From contig JAHDCA010000043.1 in NCBI GenBank assembly GCA_020630115.1, positions 1 through 7,556 of the forward strand: 7,556 bases of DNA. The letters run 5' to 3'. How positions within the stretch are numbered: the stretch's first letter is position 1; each line of letters begins with the position of its first letter. Source of the stretch: Candidatus Dojkabacteria bacterium (lineage in GTDB: Bacteria > Patescibacteriota > Dojkabacteria > SC72 > JAHDCA01). Made by a program: the position numbers and the translations under genes. Under the pieces are notes generated by a model. It saw only the letters and a program-made list of their open reading frames with translations. It did not search any database and was not told the origin of the DNA. This document shows positions 1 through 6,099 of this stretch, one piece after another.

Positions 1-2
1 TT

Positions 3-830
3 GGGCTCATTGGATTCTTACTAATCAACACAGTACTAACTGCTCTACCAGTAGTTACTTACGATAACTCATTAAACACATCAATCAGAATAATTACAAT
101 ACCGATTGAAGACTTCATTTACTATCTAGTAATGAATAGTTTCATATTAAAAATATATCTTACTTTCAAGGGAGCTTTCACAATGCTTAAAGATATACCA
201 AGGACCCAATTGTTTAATGTCTTTCTAATGCTAAATTTTGGAGTAGGGATTTTCCTATCACAAACTGGTTTTCTTTCACTGACTCAGATGCAGGAGATCT
301 CAAGCCTTCAGCTCTACTCACTTTCATTCATAGCATTTGGAATGGGATTTTCATCTATCAAGTCCTCTAACCTTGTGACAATCCTTACCATCTTTTCATT
401 TACATTCTTCAGCGAAGTTATTGGTGTAAATACTGAGATGCTCTTTGGGGATTATCAATACACAAGTCTTATGGGTATAGGAATCTTCGATACTCCGATA
501 ATTATTGGGGTACTATGGATTACATTATTAATCCACACTGACTTCCTACTTCACAAACTTAGTATTCCTAAAAGTTACGGTATATTTTTAGGCAGTCTTT
601 ACATGGTCACAATGGATTTATTCCTTGAGAAGTTCGCAATACTATTTAACCTTTGGGATTTCAATGAATTAACATTCTATAACTTTTTCTGCTGGTTTGT
701 CATCAGTGCCATGTGTCTTTACTTCATGCAAAAAAGAAACCTGCAGAGCTGGACACAAGGATATAAATTCATAAACAGCTTTGCAGCAGCACAAATGATC
801 TTTGTTATTATATGCTTAATAATTTATTAG
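3..830 (+). CDS. Lycopene cyclase domain fused to CruF-type carotenoid hydratase (5' partial)
   Basis: The reading frame is open from the left edge to TAG at 828-830, 275 codons in the window, with the true start upstream. In-window residues 1-57 look like the end of a CrtYc/CrtYd-type lycopene cyclase domain: a hydrophobic helix, an LTALPVVTY-like turn, then IPIEDFIYY, matching the family's conserved PxE(E/D) signature. Residues about 60-275 match the carotenoid biosynthesis family DUF422/CruF: several membrane helices, EVIGVNTEMLFGDYQY (the G-x-x-T-x-x-x-FG-x-Y-x-Y signature) and a later MDLFLE acidic motif. CruF enzymes hydrate the psi-end of carotenoids, and the cyclase domain forms beta-ionone ends; both act in the membrane. 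No stop separates the two parts. An internal ATG at 183 with a good ribosome site could also give a separate CruF protein. The domain calls are by eye. DUF427 follows 13 nt downstream on the same strand. Confidence 0.8.
   Translation, partial: GLIGFLLINTVLTALPVVTYDNSLNTSIRIITIPIEDFIYYLVMNSFILKIYLTFKGAFTMLKDIPRTQLFNVFLMLNFGVGIFLSQTGFLSLTQMQEISSLQLYSLSFIAFGMGFSSIKSSNLVTILTIFSFTFFSEVIGVNTEMLFGDYQYTSLMGIGIFDTPIIIGVLWITLLIHTDFLLHKLSIPKSYGIFLGSLYMVTMDLFLEKFAILFNLWDFNELTFYNFFCWFVISAMCLYFMQKRNLQSWTQGYKFINSFAAAQMIFVIICLIIY
168..185 (+). promoter_or_regulatory. Possible internal ribosome-binding site and restart ATG at the domain junction
   Basis: AAGGGAG at 168-174 lies 8 nt before an in-frame ATG at 183, exactly where the cyclase domain ends and the CruF domain begins. 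This looks like a relic, or a working signal, of a once separate cruF gene. The frame is open through it, so it may only be internal coding sequence. Confidence 0.4.
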
Positions 831-843
831 ATTAGAAACACAT

Positions 844-1176
844 ATGTTCATAGCCGAGTTTAATGGGGAGATAATTGCACAAGCAAATAAAGAAGAGATA
901 CTTATGATTGAAGGTAACGTCTATTTCCCACCTTCTTCGATTACCTCAATGGATTTTCTTAAGAAAAGTGAATTAAAGACTAATTGTCCATGGAAAGGTG
1001 ATTGCAACTATTTTAATGTTGAGGTTGATGGACAAGAAGCTAAAGATGGGGTCTGGGTCTACCCAAAGATTAGCGAAACTGCTAAAGAAATGGTCTCACA
1101 AAATAATGATGGTAAGGATGGAGACTTTAGTGGATACTTTGCTTTTTGGAATGGTGTAGAAGTCTCTGAAGTTTAA
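844..1176 (+). CDS. DUF427 domain-containing protein
   Basis: A 110-residue soluble protein that is almost entirely one DUF427 domain. Recognisable family landmarks are the N-terminal strand with IAQANKEEILMIEGNVYFPP, the central CPWKGDCNYFNVEVDG segment (residues about 48-63), DGVWVYP near 68-74, and the C-terminal GYFAFWNGVEV. The biochemical role of DUF427 is not established, so none is assigned. The start ATG at 844 has no Shine-Dalgarno in front. The gene begins 13 nt after the carotenoid gene's stop on the same strand, so it is probably read from the same transcript. There is no obvious functional link to carotenoids. A palindromic terminator follows 26 nt after the stop. Confidence 0.85.
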   Translation: MFIAEFNGEIIAQANKEEILMIEGNVYFPPSSITSMDFLKKSELKTNCPWKGDCNYFNVEVDGQEAKDGVWVYPKISETAKEMVSQNNDGKDGDFSGYFAFWNGVEVSEV

Positions 1177-1202
1177 AAAGTTGTAAGCGAGCTATAAAGT
1201 AC

Positions 1203-1232
1203 AAACGGGGTGTAGATCTACACCCCGTTTTT
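1203..1232. terminator. Bidirectional intrinsic terminator, perfect 28-bp palindrome
   Basis: AAACGGGGTGTAGA is followed directly by its exact reverse complement (1203-1230, centre between 1216 and 1217). A T-run (1228-1232) follows on the plus strand; on the minus strand the T-run is short. It sits between the convergent DUF427 and ssb genes and can serve both. The zero-length central loop means the hairpin must open a few central base pairs. Confidence 0.85.
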
Positions 1233-1251
1233 ATATTTAATTCAACCTAGA

Positions 1252-1719
1252 CTAGAATGGCAAATCATCATCAAAATCAGAGTTGTCAGAAGATTGATTA
1301 TCTGAGGATGGAGCATCTTGCTTTGGTGCACCTTGTGAGTTTGAAGCCCCACCTGAGCTTGGAGCACCAGAACCACCACCTCTTCCATCAAGGATCGAGA
1401 TATCTCTAAAATCGCTTGTGATGATTTCTGATCTATTCTTCCAATTACCAGCGTCATCTTGCCAACTATCGTTTTTAATCATACCTCTAACAAACAGCTT
1501 AGATCCTTTCTGGATCTTACCATTGGATTTATCAGCTAGATTGCCCATCAAAGTAACGTTATGGTAAACAGCATAGTCTTCATAAGCATCACCGACTTTC
1601 TTTGAGTGGTTAGTTGCTACTGTGAGTTTCATCACTGCTAGCCCAGAAGTTGTAAACCTAACCTCTGGTTCTCGAACTACATTTCCTAAAATTTGCGCTT
1701 GGTTTATTGAAGCATACAT
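1252..1719 (-). CDS. ssb: Single-stranded DNA-binding protein
   Basis: A 155-residue SSB, close to the usual bacterial length. It binds ssDNA during replication, recombination and repair, normally as a homotetramer. Residues 1 to about 110 form the OB fold: NQAQILGNVVREPEVRFT at the start, the ATNHS strand, then KLFVRGMIKNDSW and the RSEIITSDF strand. A Gly/Ser/Gln/Asp-rich disordered linker runs from about 111 to 147. The last eight residues are DFDDDLPF, the acidic tip that recruits partner proteins, so the gene is complete and probably functional. The ATG at 1717-1719 has no Shine-Dalgarno; the leader predicted from the promoter at 1762-1790 is about 35 nt. It is transcribed away from the aquaporin terminator and is probably monocistronic. 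Confidence 0.97.
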   Translation of the reverse strand: MYASINQAQILGNVVREPEVRFTTSGLAVMKLTVATNHSKKVGDAYEDYAVYHNVTLMGNLADKSNGKIQKGSKLFVRGMIKNDSWQDDAGNWKNRSEIITSDFRDISILDGRGGGSGAPSSGGASNSQGAPKQDAPSSDNQSSDNSDFDDDLPF

Positions 1720-1761
1720 TGCTAAGGGTTCTAAAAATTTATCATTTTGGGGAGCTACTCG

Positions 1762-1790
1762 AATATAAAAAAAAAGGCCCTCAATGTCAA
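1762..1790 (-). promoter_or_regulatory. ssb promoter inside the aquaporin terminator
   Basis: On the minus strand a perfect -35 TTGACA (1785-1790) is followed by a 17-nt spacer and TATATT (1762-1767). The -35 box lies in the loop of the upstream terminator hairpin, and the spacer contains the hairpin's second arm and its T-run. The predicted transcript would begin near 1755, about 35 nt before the ssb start codon. Confidence 0.7.
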
Positions 1791-1799
1791 AGGCCTTTT
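1767..1799 (-). terminator. Intrinsic terminator of the aquaporin gene
   Basis: On the minus strand, AAAAGGCC (1792-1799) pairs with GGCCTTTT (1772-1779) around a 12-nt loop, and the nine-T run ends at 1767. It begins about 20 nt after the aquaporin stop codon. Confidence 0.85.
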
Positions 1800-1819
1800 C
1801 TCAACTTTACTTTAAATAC

Positions 1820-2431
1820 TTACTTTGATTGACCAAGTAGCTGATCCGCAACAAAGAAACCAATAATACTTCCTAAGATTGGTCCAAAAAGATAAGCGAC
1901 ATTAAAGCTTTGAATTGCTAGTCCTACTGCTGGATTAAGAACACCATTACTAGCTAAACTAGCTACTGAGATTCCAATCAAAAGAGATAATCCTACAGCG
2001 AAAGGAGCTTGTGTCTTTGTAGTCCATCCGTTTACAACTGCCCCAATACCAAAAGTAAAGAAGAACATCCCTAGCCCTTCAGCTAATGCAACTCTCCAAG
2101 TATTATCAATAATTGAATTTGGTTCAACATCAAATGCTATCCCAAGAACTAGTGCAGCAAGTAAGGCACCTAGTATTTGAGCTACTATGTAAGTCACAGC
2201 AGTACCTGTATCGATCTTTCTATTGGTGTATAGACCCAGAGTTACAGCAGGGTTGATATGCGTACCTGAAACTGGCCCGATTGTTGCTACGAACAGACCA
2301 AGAGTAATTGCTGCAAGTAATGGTGTTGGTAAAAATGATCCACCAGCACCGATTGCTGACAATACTACATAAGTCAGACCAAATGTACCAAGACACTCAG
2401 CAAGAGCTGCTTTAATATTAATTTTATACAT
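1820..2431 (-). CDS. MIP-family aquaporin-like channel lacking the filter arginine
   Basis: A 203-residue membrane channel, short for the family but complete. Six hydrophobic segments are visible. The two half-repeats each begin with the conserved membrane Glu (AECLGTF, E12; LAEGLGMFFFTF, E118). The first pore loop has SGTHINPAVT (NPA at 60-62) and the second has GVLNPAVG (NPA at 166-168). Family members normally have Arg right after the second NPA, the key residue of the aromatic/arginine filter; here it is Val169. By ungapped hand alignment to E. coli AqpZ, the other filter positions are Ala40, Ile154 and Gly163, giving a wide, uncharged filter. Membership in the family is clear, but the substrate (water, glycerol, gas or other small solute) cannot be inferred. 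The start has AAGGA 8 nt upstream and a good promoter. Confidence 0.93.
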   Translation of the reverse strand: MYKINIKAALAECLGTFGLTYVVLSAIGAGGSFLPTPLLAAITLGLFVATIGPVSGTHINPAVTLGLYTNRKIDTGTAVTYIVAQILGALLAALVLGIAFDVEPNSIIDNTWRVALAEGLGMFFFTFGIGAVVNGWTTKTQAPFAVGLSLLIGISVASLASNGVLNPAVGLAIQSFNVAYLFGPILGSIIGFFVADQLLGQSK

Positions 2432-2458
2432 ATAAATTTTCCTTAAATTAAACTCCTA

Positions 2459-2487
2459 ATTGTAAGGATTTGAGTAAGACTTTGCAA
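2459..2487 (-). promoter_or_regulatory. Aquaporin promoter and Shine-Dalgarno leader
   Basis: On the minus strand TTGCAA (2482-2487), a 17-nt spacer and TACAAT (2459-2464) form a good housekeeping-type promoter. Transcription would begin near 2452, leaving a leader of about 20 nt that contains AAGGA 8 nt before the ATG. This is the clearest conventional leader with a ribosome site in the window. Confidence 0.7.
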
Positions 2488-2582
2488 GAGGTGAAAAGTT
2501 TGGTAAATGGTGGACTATTTTACCTCTAATTGGAACCAGATTATAGAGTTCTTAGACCGCATTGGACCAAAGATAAGCTTAA

Positions 2583-2588
2583 TAGATA
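2583..2588 (+). promoter_or_regulatory. Possible -10 element giving a leaderless mRNA
   Basis: TAGATA lies 6 nt before the ATG at 2595, with TTGGAC at 2562-2567 as a candidate -35. The spacer is only 15 nt; choosing GATATT (2585-2590) instead gives 17. No Shine-Dalgarno precedes the start. Confidence 0.35.
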
Positions 2589-2594
2589 TTTACC

Positions 2595-3263
2595 ATGGCT
2601 AAATGGAGTATAACAAAAGAAGATCTATATAGAAAGTTTCTCAAAAATCATAAGAGCTACCCTACTATTGCCAGCCTATATGAGAACTTCTACAAACCCT
2701 TGAAAGAAAAGAACGGGGACAAAACACCTAAGAAACCACCAAAGAACTTTTATGATATGTGTAAGGGCCTCATACAGAAGCGTAAGCAAAGCTTAGACGA
2801 TCTCACTACTGAAGAATTACGTATACAATTTGAGGAGGAGAGAAAAAATAGCTTCCTTAAGGGGGAGAAAGAGCTAAATATACAACTAGAGAGGTTAGAT
2901 GAAGTTGCTAAAAAGTTTAAAATCAAGGATCAAATGCTAGAGAACTTATTAGAAAAGTATAGAAACGATTCTAAGGATCTCGACCTAGTAGAACTAGTCG
3001 AGGTTACGACTATGATCGCAAATACGTTAGATCGAGATATGCGTACAGAACTCAAAGCAATTGGAGATTTATACCAGATGAATAGAACGAATATGGGGCT
3101 ACCAAAGTCATACTCAAAGCTAACTGATGGGCCACATTCACTGAAAGGTAAATCTGTCACCGATATTTATGACGAACAAAGAGCTAACAAATGCGATGAT
3201 AGTCGTATGAATGGGGATGATGAGATAGTTACTGAGATAGAAGAAAACACTAAATTAAAGTAG
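2595..3263 (+). CDS. Hypothetical charged helical protein
   Basis: 222 residues, family not recognised. Residues 1-65 are Lys-rich and look helical, with a Pro/Lys stretch near 44-50 (TPKKPPK). Residues about 70-125 are strongly Glu/Lys-rich and probably form long helices or a coiled coil. Residues 128-175 form a helical segment ending in MNRTNMGLPKSYSKL. The C-terminal 35 residues are polar and acidic, likely disordered. No signal peptide or membrane segment is visible, so it should be cytoplasmic. The basic N-terminus plus helical core ending in a Gly-Leu-Pro turn faintly recalls phage terminase small subunits, but there is no phage context in the window, so this is only a guess. Its stop lies 6 nt from the stop of the convergent HEPN-like gene, with no clear terminator between them. 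Confidence 0.75.
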   Translation: MAKWSITKEDLYRKFLKNHKSYPTIASLYENFYKPLKEKNGDKTPKKPPKNFYDMCKGLIQKRKQSLDDLTTEELRIQFEEERKNSFLKGEKELNIQLERLDEVAKKFKIKDQMLENLLEKYRNDSKDLDLVELVEVTTMIANTLDRDMRTELKAIGDLYQMNRTNMGLPKSYSKLTDGPHSLKGKSVTDIYDEQRANKCDDSRMNGDDEIVTEIEENTKLK

Positions 3264-3269
3264 CATAAA

Positions 3270-4091
3270 TTACTTTACTTCATATATTTTAGTCTTAGCT
3301 TTCTGTATTTCAATTACATTAAAGAGAATCTCTTGATTATCAATATATTCTATCTTATTAAGCATGATCTTGTTTAAAGCAACTTTTACTTCATTAAAAA
3401 TGTTCAAATACTCTAACTTATAAATCTTCTTATAAAGACCTCCGTACAAAGTCTTACGTTTCATATGTACTACATCATGTCTAAGTCTCACAACCTTCTT
3501 TATCGATTCAAGTTCTTCTTCAGTTAATAAAGCATCTTCTTTAATCTGTGGAAGAATAAAACAATATTTATTTAATATAAAGACTTTATCAATAACCCTT
3601 CTACCTTTTATTATTTTATCTTTATAAGTGTATTTAACTTCACGATTTATAATATTGTTAATACTAAACTCAATTGCACAAGTCAGCTGAGTTATGAATG
3701 TGAATGCCTCTTTGAAAAACTCATTGAACACTAGTTCATTATCACTCGTCTTAAAGCTATCTTTTAATATTTGTAGTTGTATCGTTGATTCAAAGACATT
3801 AGATAGAAAGACATGTGCAGGATCTGGTTCTAAGATAAGACCTTTATCCTCCTGTAAAAGTCTTCTCATAATATAACCATCTTTTGATTCCGAAATCGCT
3901 AATAAGTAATTAGAATCGTTCTCGGGACGAAGTAATAGCCTCCCACCATAAAGCCGAATATCTTCTTCAATAGATTTTTGGATCTCAGTTGAATCACCTT
4001 CAAGACTAAGAATCTCTCCAATTTTATCCTTCGGTATAGTTTCAAGGAAATATGGATCTATTCGTAGTCTTCTCGAAGAATACTTTTTCAT
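3270..4091 (-). CDS. HEPN-like protein with R-H-x3-H motif, putative RNase
   Basis: 273 residues with two visible parts. Residues 1 to about 110 are mixed, with no recognised domain. Residues about 118-245 are helical and resemble a HEPN domain: two long helices (FNEFFKEAFTFITQLTCAIE and on), a variable loop with a basic KGRR turn, then a helix leading into VVRLRHDVVHM. There Arg204-His205-x3-His209 fits the HEPN signature R-phi-x3-H (phi = N, D or H), which in active HEPN proteins is the metal-independent RNase site. Such proteins are common in toxin, abortive-infection and RNA-processing systems. No MNT-type nucleotidyltransferase partner is nearby. The gene starts 7 nt after the MFS transporter stop and probably shares its transcript; a TAGAAT box at 4096-4101 might add its own leaderless start. 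The fold call is by motif only. Confidence 0.7.
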   Translation of the reverse strand: MKKYSSRRLRIDPYFLETIPKDKIGEILSLEGDSTEIQKSIEEDIRLYGGRLLLRPENDSNYLLAISESKDGYIMRRLLQEDKGLILEPDPAHVFLSNVFESTIQLQILKDSFKTSDNELVFNEFFKEAFTFITQLTCAIEFSINNIINREVKYTYKDKIIKGRRVIDKVFILNKYCFILPQIKEDALLTEEELESIKKVVRLRHDVVHMKRKTLYGGLYKKIYKLEYLNIFNEVKVALNKIMLNKIEYIDNQEILFNVIEIQKAKTKIYEVK

Positions 4092-4098
4092 ATTGATT

Positions 4099-5310
4099 CT
4101 ATGGAGTATCCACCTTTTCAGATATTTTACTGAAGTTCACTACGAAAATAATTGAGGCTATCAATACTGCAATACCGGTAAAGAGGTAAAAAACTTGAGT
4201 TCCACCACTTGCAGCTAGTTTTCCGTAGAATATTACAATTAGTATATAAGGTATCTGAGTAAGCAATGAGAATGTTGATATAGAAGTAGCTCTAATTTCA
4301 CTCTTAAACAACTTATTCATAATTACACTATTCCATGTACCTGTAACTACACCACCTATTGATAAGGCAAAGAAGACTATTGCTCCAGAAATTTGACCTG
4401 TAAAGAAATATGAAAGAATCCAACCGCAAGCAATCAAAACAGAAAAGCCTGCAAAACCATACTTATCACCAAATTTCTCTCTAATCTTTTCCAGTAAGTA
4501 GTTAAAGGCAATACTAGAGAAGTAAGCGATAGACACAAGGTAACTAAGAGTTTCGCCATCATAATTAAATTCCTCACCCATATAAACCCTAATAATACCG
4601 GGGGTCCACATGTAATAACTCGCAATAATAATAACTAGCGAAACTACTATTGGTCGAATACTCTTATCAAAGAGATAATTGAAACCTTCTTTACTCTGCT
4701 GTATAAAATTCCCCATATTAAACTCTTTAGTTGGTGGATTGTTATCTACGAGAAAATGAGATGCTACAGCTGCAAAGCCAAAGAACACTGTTGTTATGGT
4801 CCAAGGAAGGTAGACATTCCACTTCCACAGTAATCCACCTACCAAACCAGCCAATGTATATATAAAAGGTGAGATACTATTTGCCTTACCCTGTATATCA
4901 TCAAACTTATCTTCTTTACCAACAAGCTTGAGTTCATCATATATAAGAGCCTCCAAAGCACCGCTCTTGAAAGCAAAAGATAATATAATAAGTATATTCC
5001 CTATAAACAAAACACTTCGTCCTAGGGGAGCTAAAGTAAATAATAAACAGCCTAGGGTCAAGAGATAGAAACTAATTACTACAGTCTTCTTTCTACCTAT
5101 TAGATCTGCAATAGCACCTGAAGGGATCTCCATCAAAGCGGCAAGGGCAAAAGCAATGGCTTCATATAAAGCAAAAGTCTCTTCACTGACAAATATGAGT
5201 GCAAAGAATAACCAACTACCAATCTGAAACCAACTACTTGAAAATAACGAAAGTAGGTAATAGATTTTTATATTTTTCTCTCCGTATGAAGGAAATATCG
5301 AATTTAACAT
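4099..5310 (-). CDS. MFS transporter
   Basis: 403 residues with about twelve hydrophobic segments in two halves, typical for the major facilitator superfamily. The loop between helices 2 and 3 carries motif A: EIPSGAIADLIGRKK, with Gly65, Asp69, Gly72 and Arg73-Lys75 in place. A polar central loop (about 190-215) joins the halves. The EIPSG..AD variant is common in drug-efflux-like MFS proteins of uncertain substrate; none can be assigned here. The protein sits in the cytoplasmic membrane and would work by cation-coupled transport. The ATG at 5308-5310 has no Shine-Dalgarno, but a perfect TATAAT lies 6 nt upstream, so the mRNA may be leaderless. The HEPN-like gene follows 7 nt after the stop; the 128-aa membrane-anchored protein lies 55 nt upstream on the same strand. 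Confidence 0.93.
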   Translation of the reverse strand: MLNSIFPSYGEKNIKIYYLLSLFSSSWFQIGSWLFFALIFVSEETFALYEAIAFALAALMEIPSGAIADLIGRKKTVVISFYLLTLGCLLFTLAPLGRSVLFIGNILIILSFAFKSGALEALIYDELKLVGKEDKFDDIQGKANSISPFIYTLAGLVGGLLWKWNVYLPWTITTVFFGFAAVASHFLVDNNPPTKEFNMGNFIQQSKEGFNYLFDKSIRPIVVSLVIIIASYYMWTPGIIRVYMGEEFNYDGETLSYLVSIAYFSSIAFNYLLEKIREKFGDKYGFAGFSVLIACGWILSYFFTGQISGAIVFFALSIGGVVTGTWNSVIMNKLFKSEIRATSISTFSLLTQIPYILIVIFYGKLAASGGTQVFYLFTGIAVLIASIIFVVNFSKISEKVDTP

Positions 5311-5316
5311 AAGATG

Positions 5317-5322
5317 ATTATA
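5317..5322 (-). promoter_or_regulatory. -10 box (TATAAT) for the MFS gene, probably leaderless
   Basis: A perfect TATAAT on the minus strand ends 6 nt before the MFS start codon. Transcription would begin at or next to the ATG. No good -35 box is visible at the proper distance, and there is no Shine-Dalgarno. Confidence 0.5.
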
Positions 5323-5365
5323 TTCGAATATGGGGGCCTTTGATACAGAAAAATACCTTTAATTT

Positions 5366-5752
5366 CTAGTATGTTGGTATCTCCCACAAATCAGAATCTC
5401 CTGCAAAACACTCTTCATTCCAAAATCTCAAGCCATCAACCTGCATTTCGGAATAATCACCCTGCTCTGAGGCTTTCGGATAATCATCTACACCAATTGA
5501 TGTTAAAGCCTCTTCATAAGCTTCTAGGTACCCATATACGTCACTAAACTCAGCACTATACGAACAAGCTCTAGCCATGAGTTTTAATTGATTAAGTCTA
5601 AAAATTTCATATTCGTTCTCATCTATCTCCCTTTCAACCTCTTTAATTACTTCAATCTCTTTGACTTCAGTAATCTTTTCAGGTGATTTTAATGAATATC
5701 CTAATCCAAAGAAGATTAAACAAGCAAGTATCAATGATAAATATTTTTTCAT
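5366..5752 (-). CDS. Hypothetical membrane-anchored small protein
   Basis: 128 residues, family not recognised. Residues 2-3 are Lys-Lys, followed by one hydrophobic segment at about 4-21, so the protein is exported or anchored at the N-terminus. Cys11 sits in ILAC, which resembles a lipobox, but the hydrophobic run continues past it (LIFFGLG), so a plain membrane anchor is more likely. Residues about 25-50 are a Glu/Lys/Val-rich stretch (KEIEVIKEVEREIDE) that suggests a coiled-coil stalk. The rest is acidic and helical, with two further Cys residues, and ends at IPTY. The C-terminal part probably lies outside the membrane. It is divergent from the Xre gene and upstream of the MFS gene in the same direction. 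No Shine-Dalgarno precedes the start. Confidence 0.75.
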   Translation of the reverse strand: MKKYLSLILACLIFFGLGYSLKSPEKITEVKEIEVIKEVEREIDENEYEIFRLNQLKLMARACSYSAEFSDVYGYLEAYEEALTSIGVDDYPKASEQGDYSEMQVDGLRFWNEECFAGDSDLWEIPTY

Positions 5753-5780
5753 AATTTTATTATTAACTTAACTAACGATC

Positions 5781-5825
5781 TTATCACAGTATGCATTTTA
5801 TGCATATGTATATATTGCATATAAG
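5781..5825. promoter_or_regulatory. Divergent promoter region with ATGCAT/TGCATAT repeats, candidate Xre operator
   Basis: The 81-bp gap between the 128-aa gene and the Xre gene holds ATGCAT at 5791-5796 and 5800-5805, which together form a dyad around TTT. It also has direct copies of TGCATAT at 5801-5807 and 5816-5822, 15 bp apart. TATAAG at 5820-5825 ends 8 nt before the Xre ATG and may be its -10 box. Repeated half-sites next to an Xre gene suggest autoregulation; this is inferred from position only. Confidence 0.5.
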
Positions 5826-5833
5826 CTCTGACT

Positions 5834-6079
5834 ATGGCAAAGTCAATATATACAGAAGAACACAATGAAATAATAAAAATCATTGTTGATAAACGTAAGA
5901 AACTTGGTATCAAACAGATTGATATGGCAAAGAAGTTAGATATCAGCCAGAGTAACTACTCTCGCATTGAGAATGGACATATAAAAATTGATTTAGTTCT
6001 TTTCTTTAACATCTGTAGTGTTTTAGGAATTGATTCTATTAGACTATTAAAACTAATCTTTAAAAACTTCGGGGGTTAA
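5834..6079 (+). CDS. Small Xre/Cro-CI family transcription regulator
   Basis: 81 residues that are essentially one helix-turn-helix domain of the Xre family. Residues about 12-68 carry the pattern: a first helix IIKIIVDKRKKLGI, then KQIDMAKKLDISQSNYSRIENG, where the recognition helix SQSNYSRIE is typical, and a last helix FFNICSVLGI. There is no sensor or dimerisation domain, so it should act as a small dimeric DNA-binding protein. The ATG at 5834 has no Shine-Dalgarno and may be leaderless. Its stop codon lies within the following terminator stem. It is divergent from the 128-aa gene and convergent with the Cas2-like gene. Similar small Xre proteins act as antitoxins, but the only nearby toxin-like gene is on the opposite strand beyond a terminator, so a toxin-antitoxin pairing is not supported by the layout. 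Confidence 0.9.
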   Translation: MAKSIYTEEHNEIIKIIVDKRKKLGIKQIDMAKKLDISQSNYSRIENGHIKIDLVLFFNICSVLGIDSIRLLKLIFKNFGG

Positions 6080-6092
6080 ATAAATAACCCCC
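6071..6092. terminator. Terminator hairpin between convergent genes
   Basis: GGGGGTTA (6071-6078) pairs perfectly with TAACCCCC (6085-6092) around a 6-nt AT loop. It lies between the Xre and Cas2-like stops and overlaps the Xre stop codon. The plus side has no T-run. On the minus strand a T5 run follows the stem after 4 nt, so it probably works best for the Cas2-like gene. Confidence 0.65.
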
Positions 6093-6099
6093 TGAGAGA

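Noticed and set aside
1242..1457. Minus-strand frame overlapping the end of ssb
   Set aside because: It lies in another frame of the clear ssb gene and its product has no coding character; the low-complexity linker of ssb keeps the frame open.
2502..2524. GGTAAA/TTTACC inverted repeat upstream of the aquaporin promoter
   Set aside because: Only 6 bp with an 11-nt gap in AT-rich sequence and no second copy; too weak to call an operator.
2930..3160. Minus-strand frame inside the 222-aa gene
   Set aside because: Fully antisense to a longer frame, Ser-rich with no domain and no start signals.
3694..3876. Plus-strand frame inside the HEPN-like gene
   Set aside because: Antisense shadow, Ser/Leu-rich and without a ribosome site or promoter.
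4434..4625. Minus-strand frame inside the MFS gene
   Set aside because: An alternative frame within a well-supported transporter; hydrophobic only because of the transporter codons.
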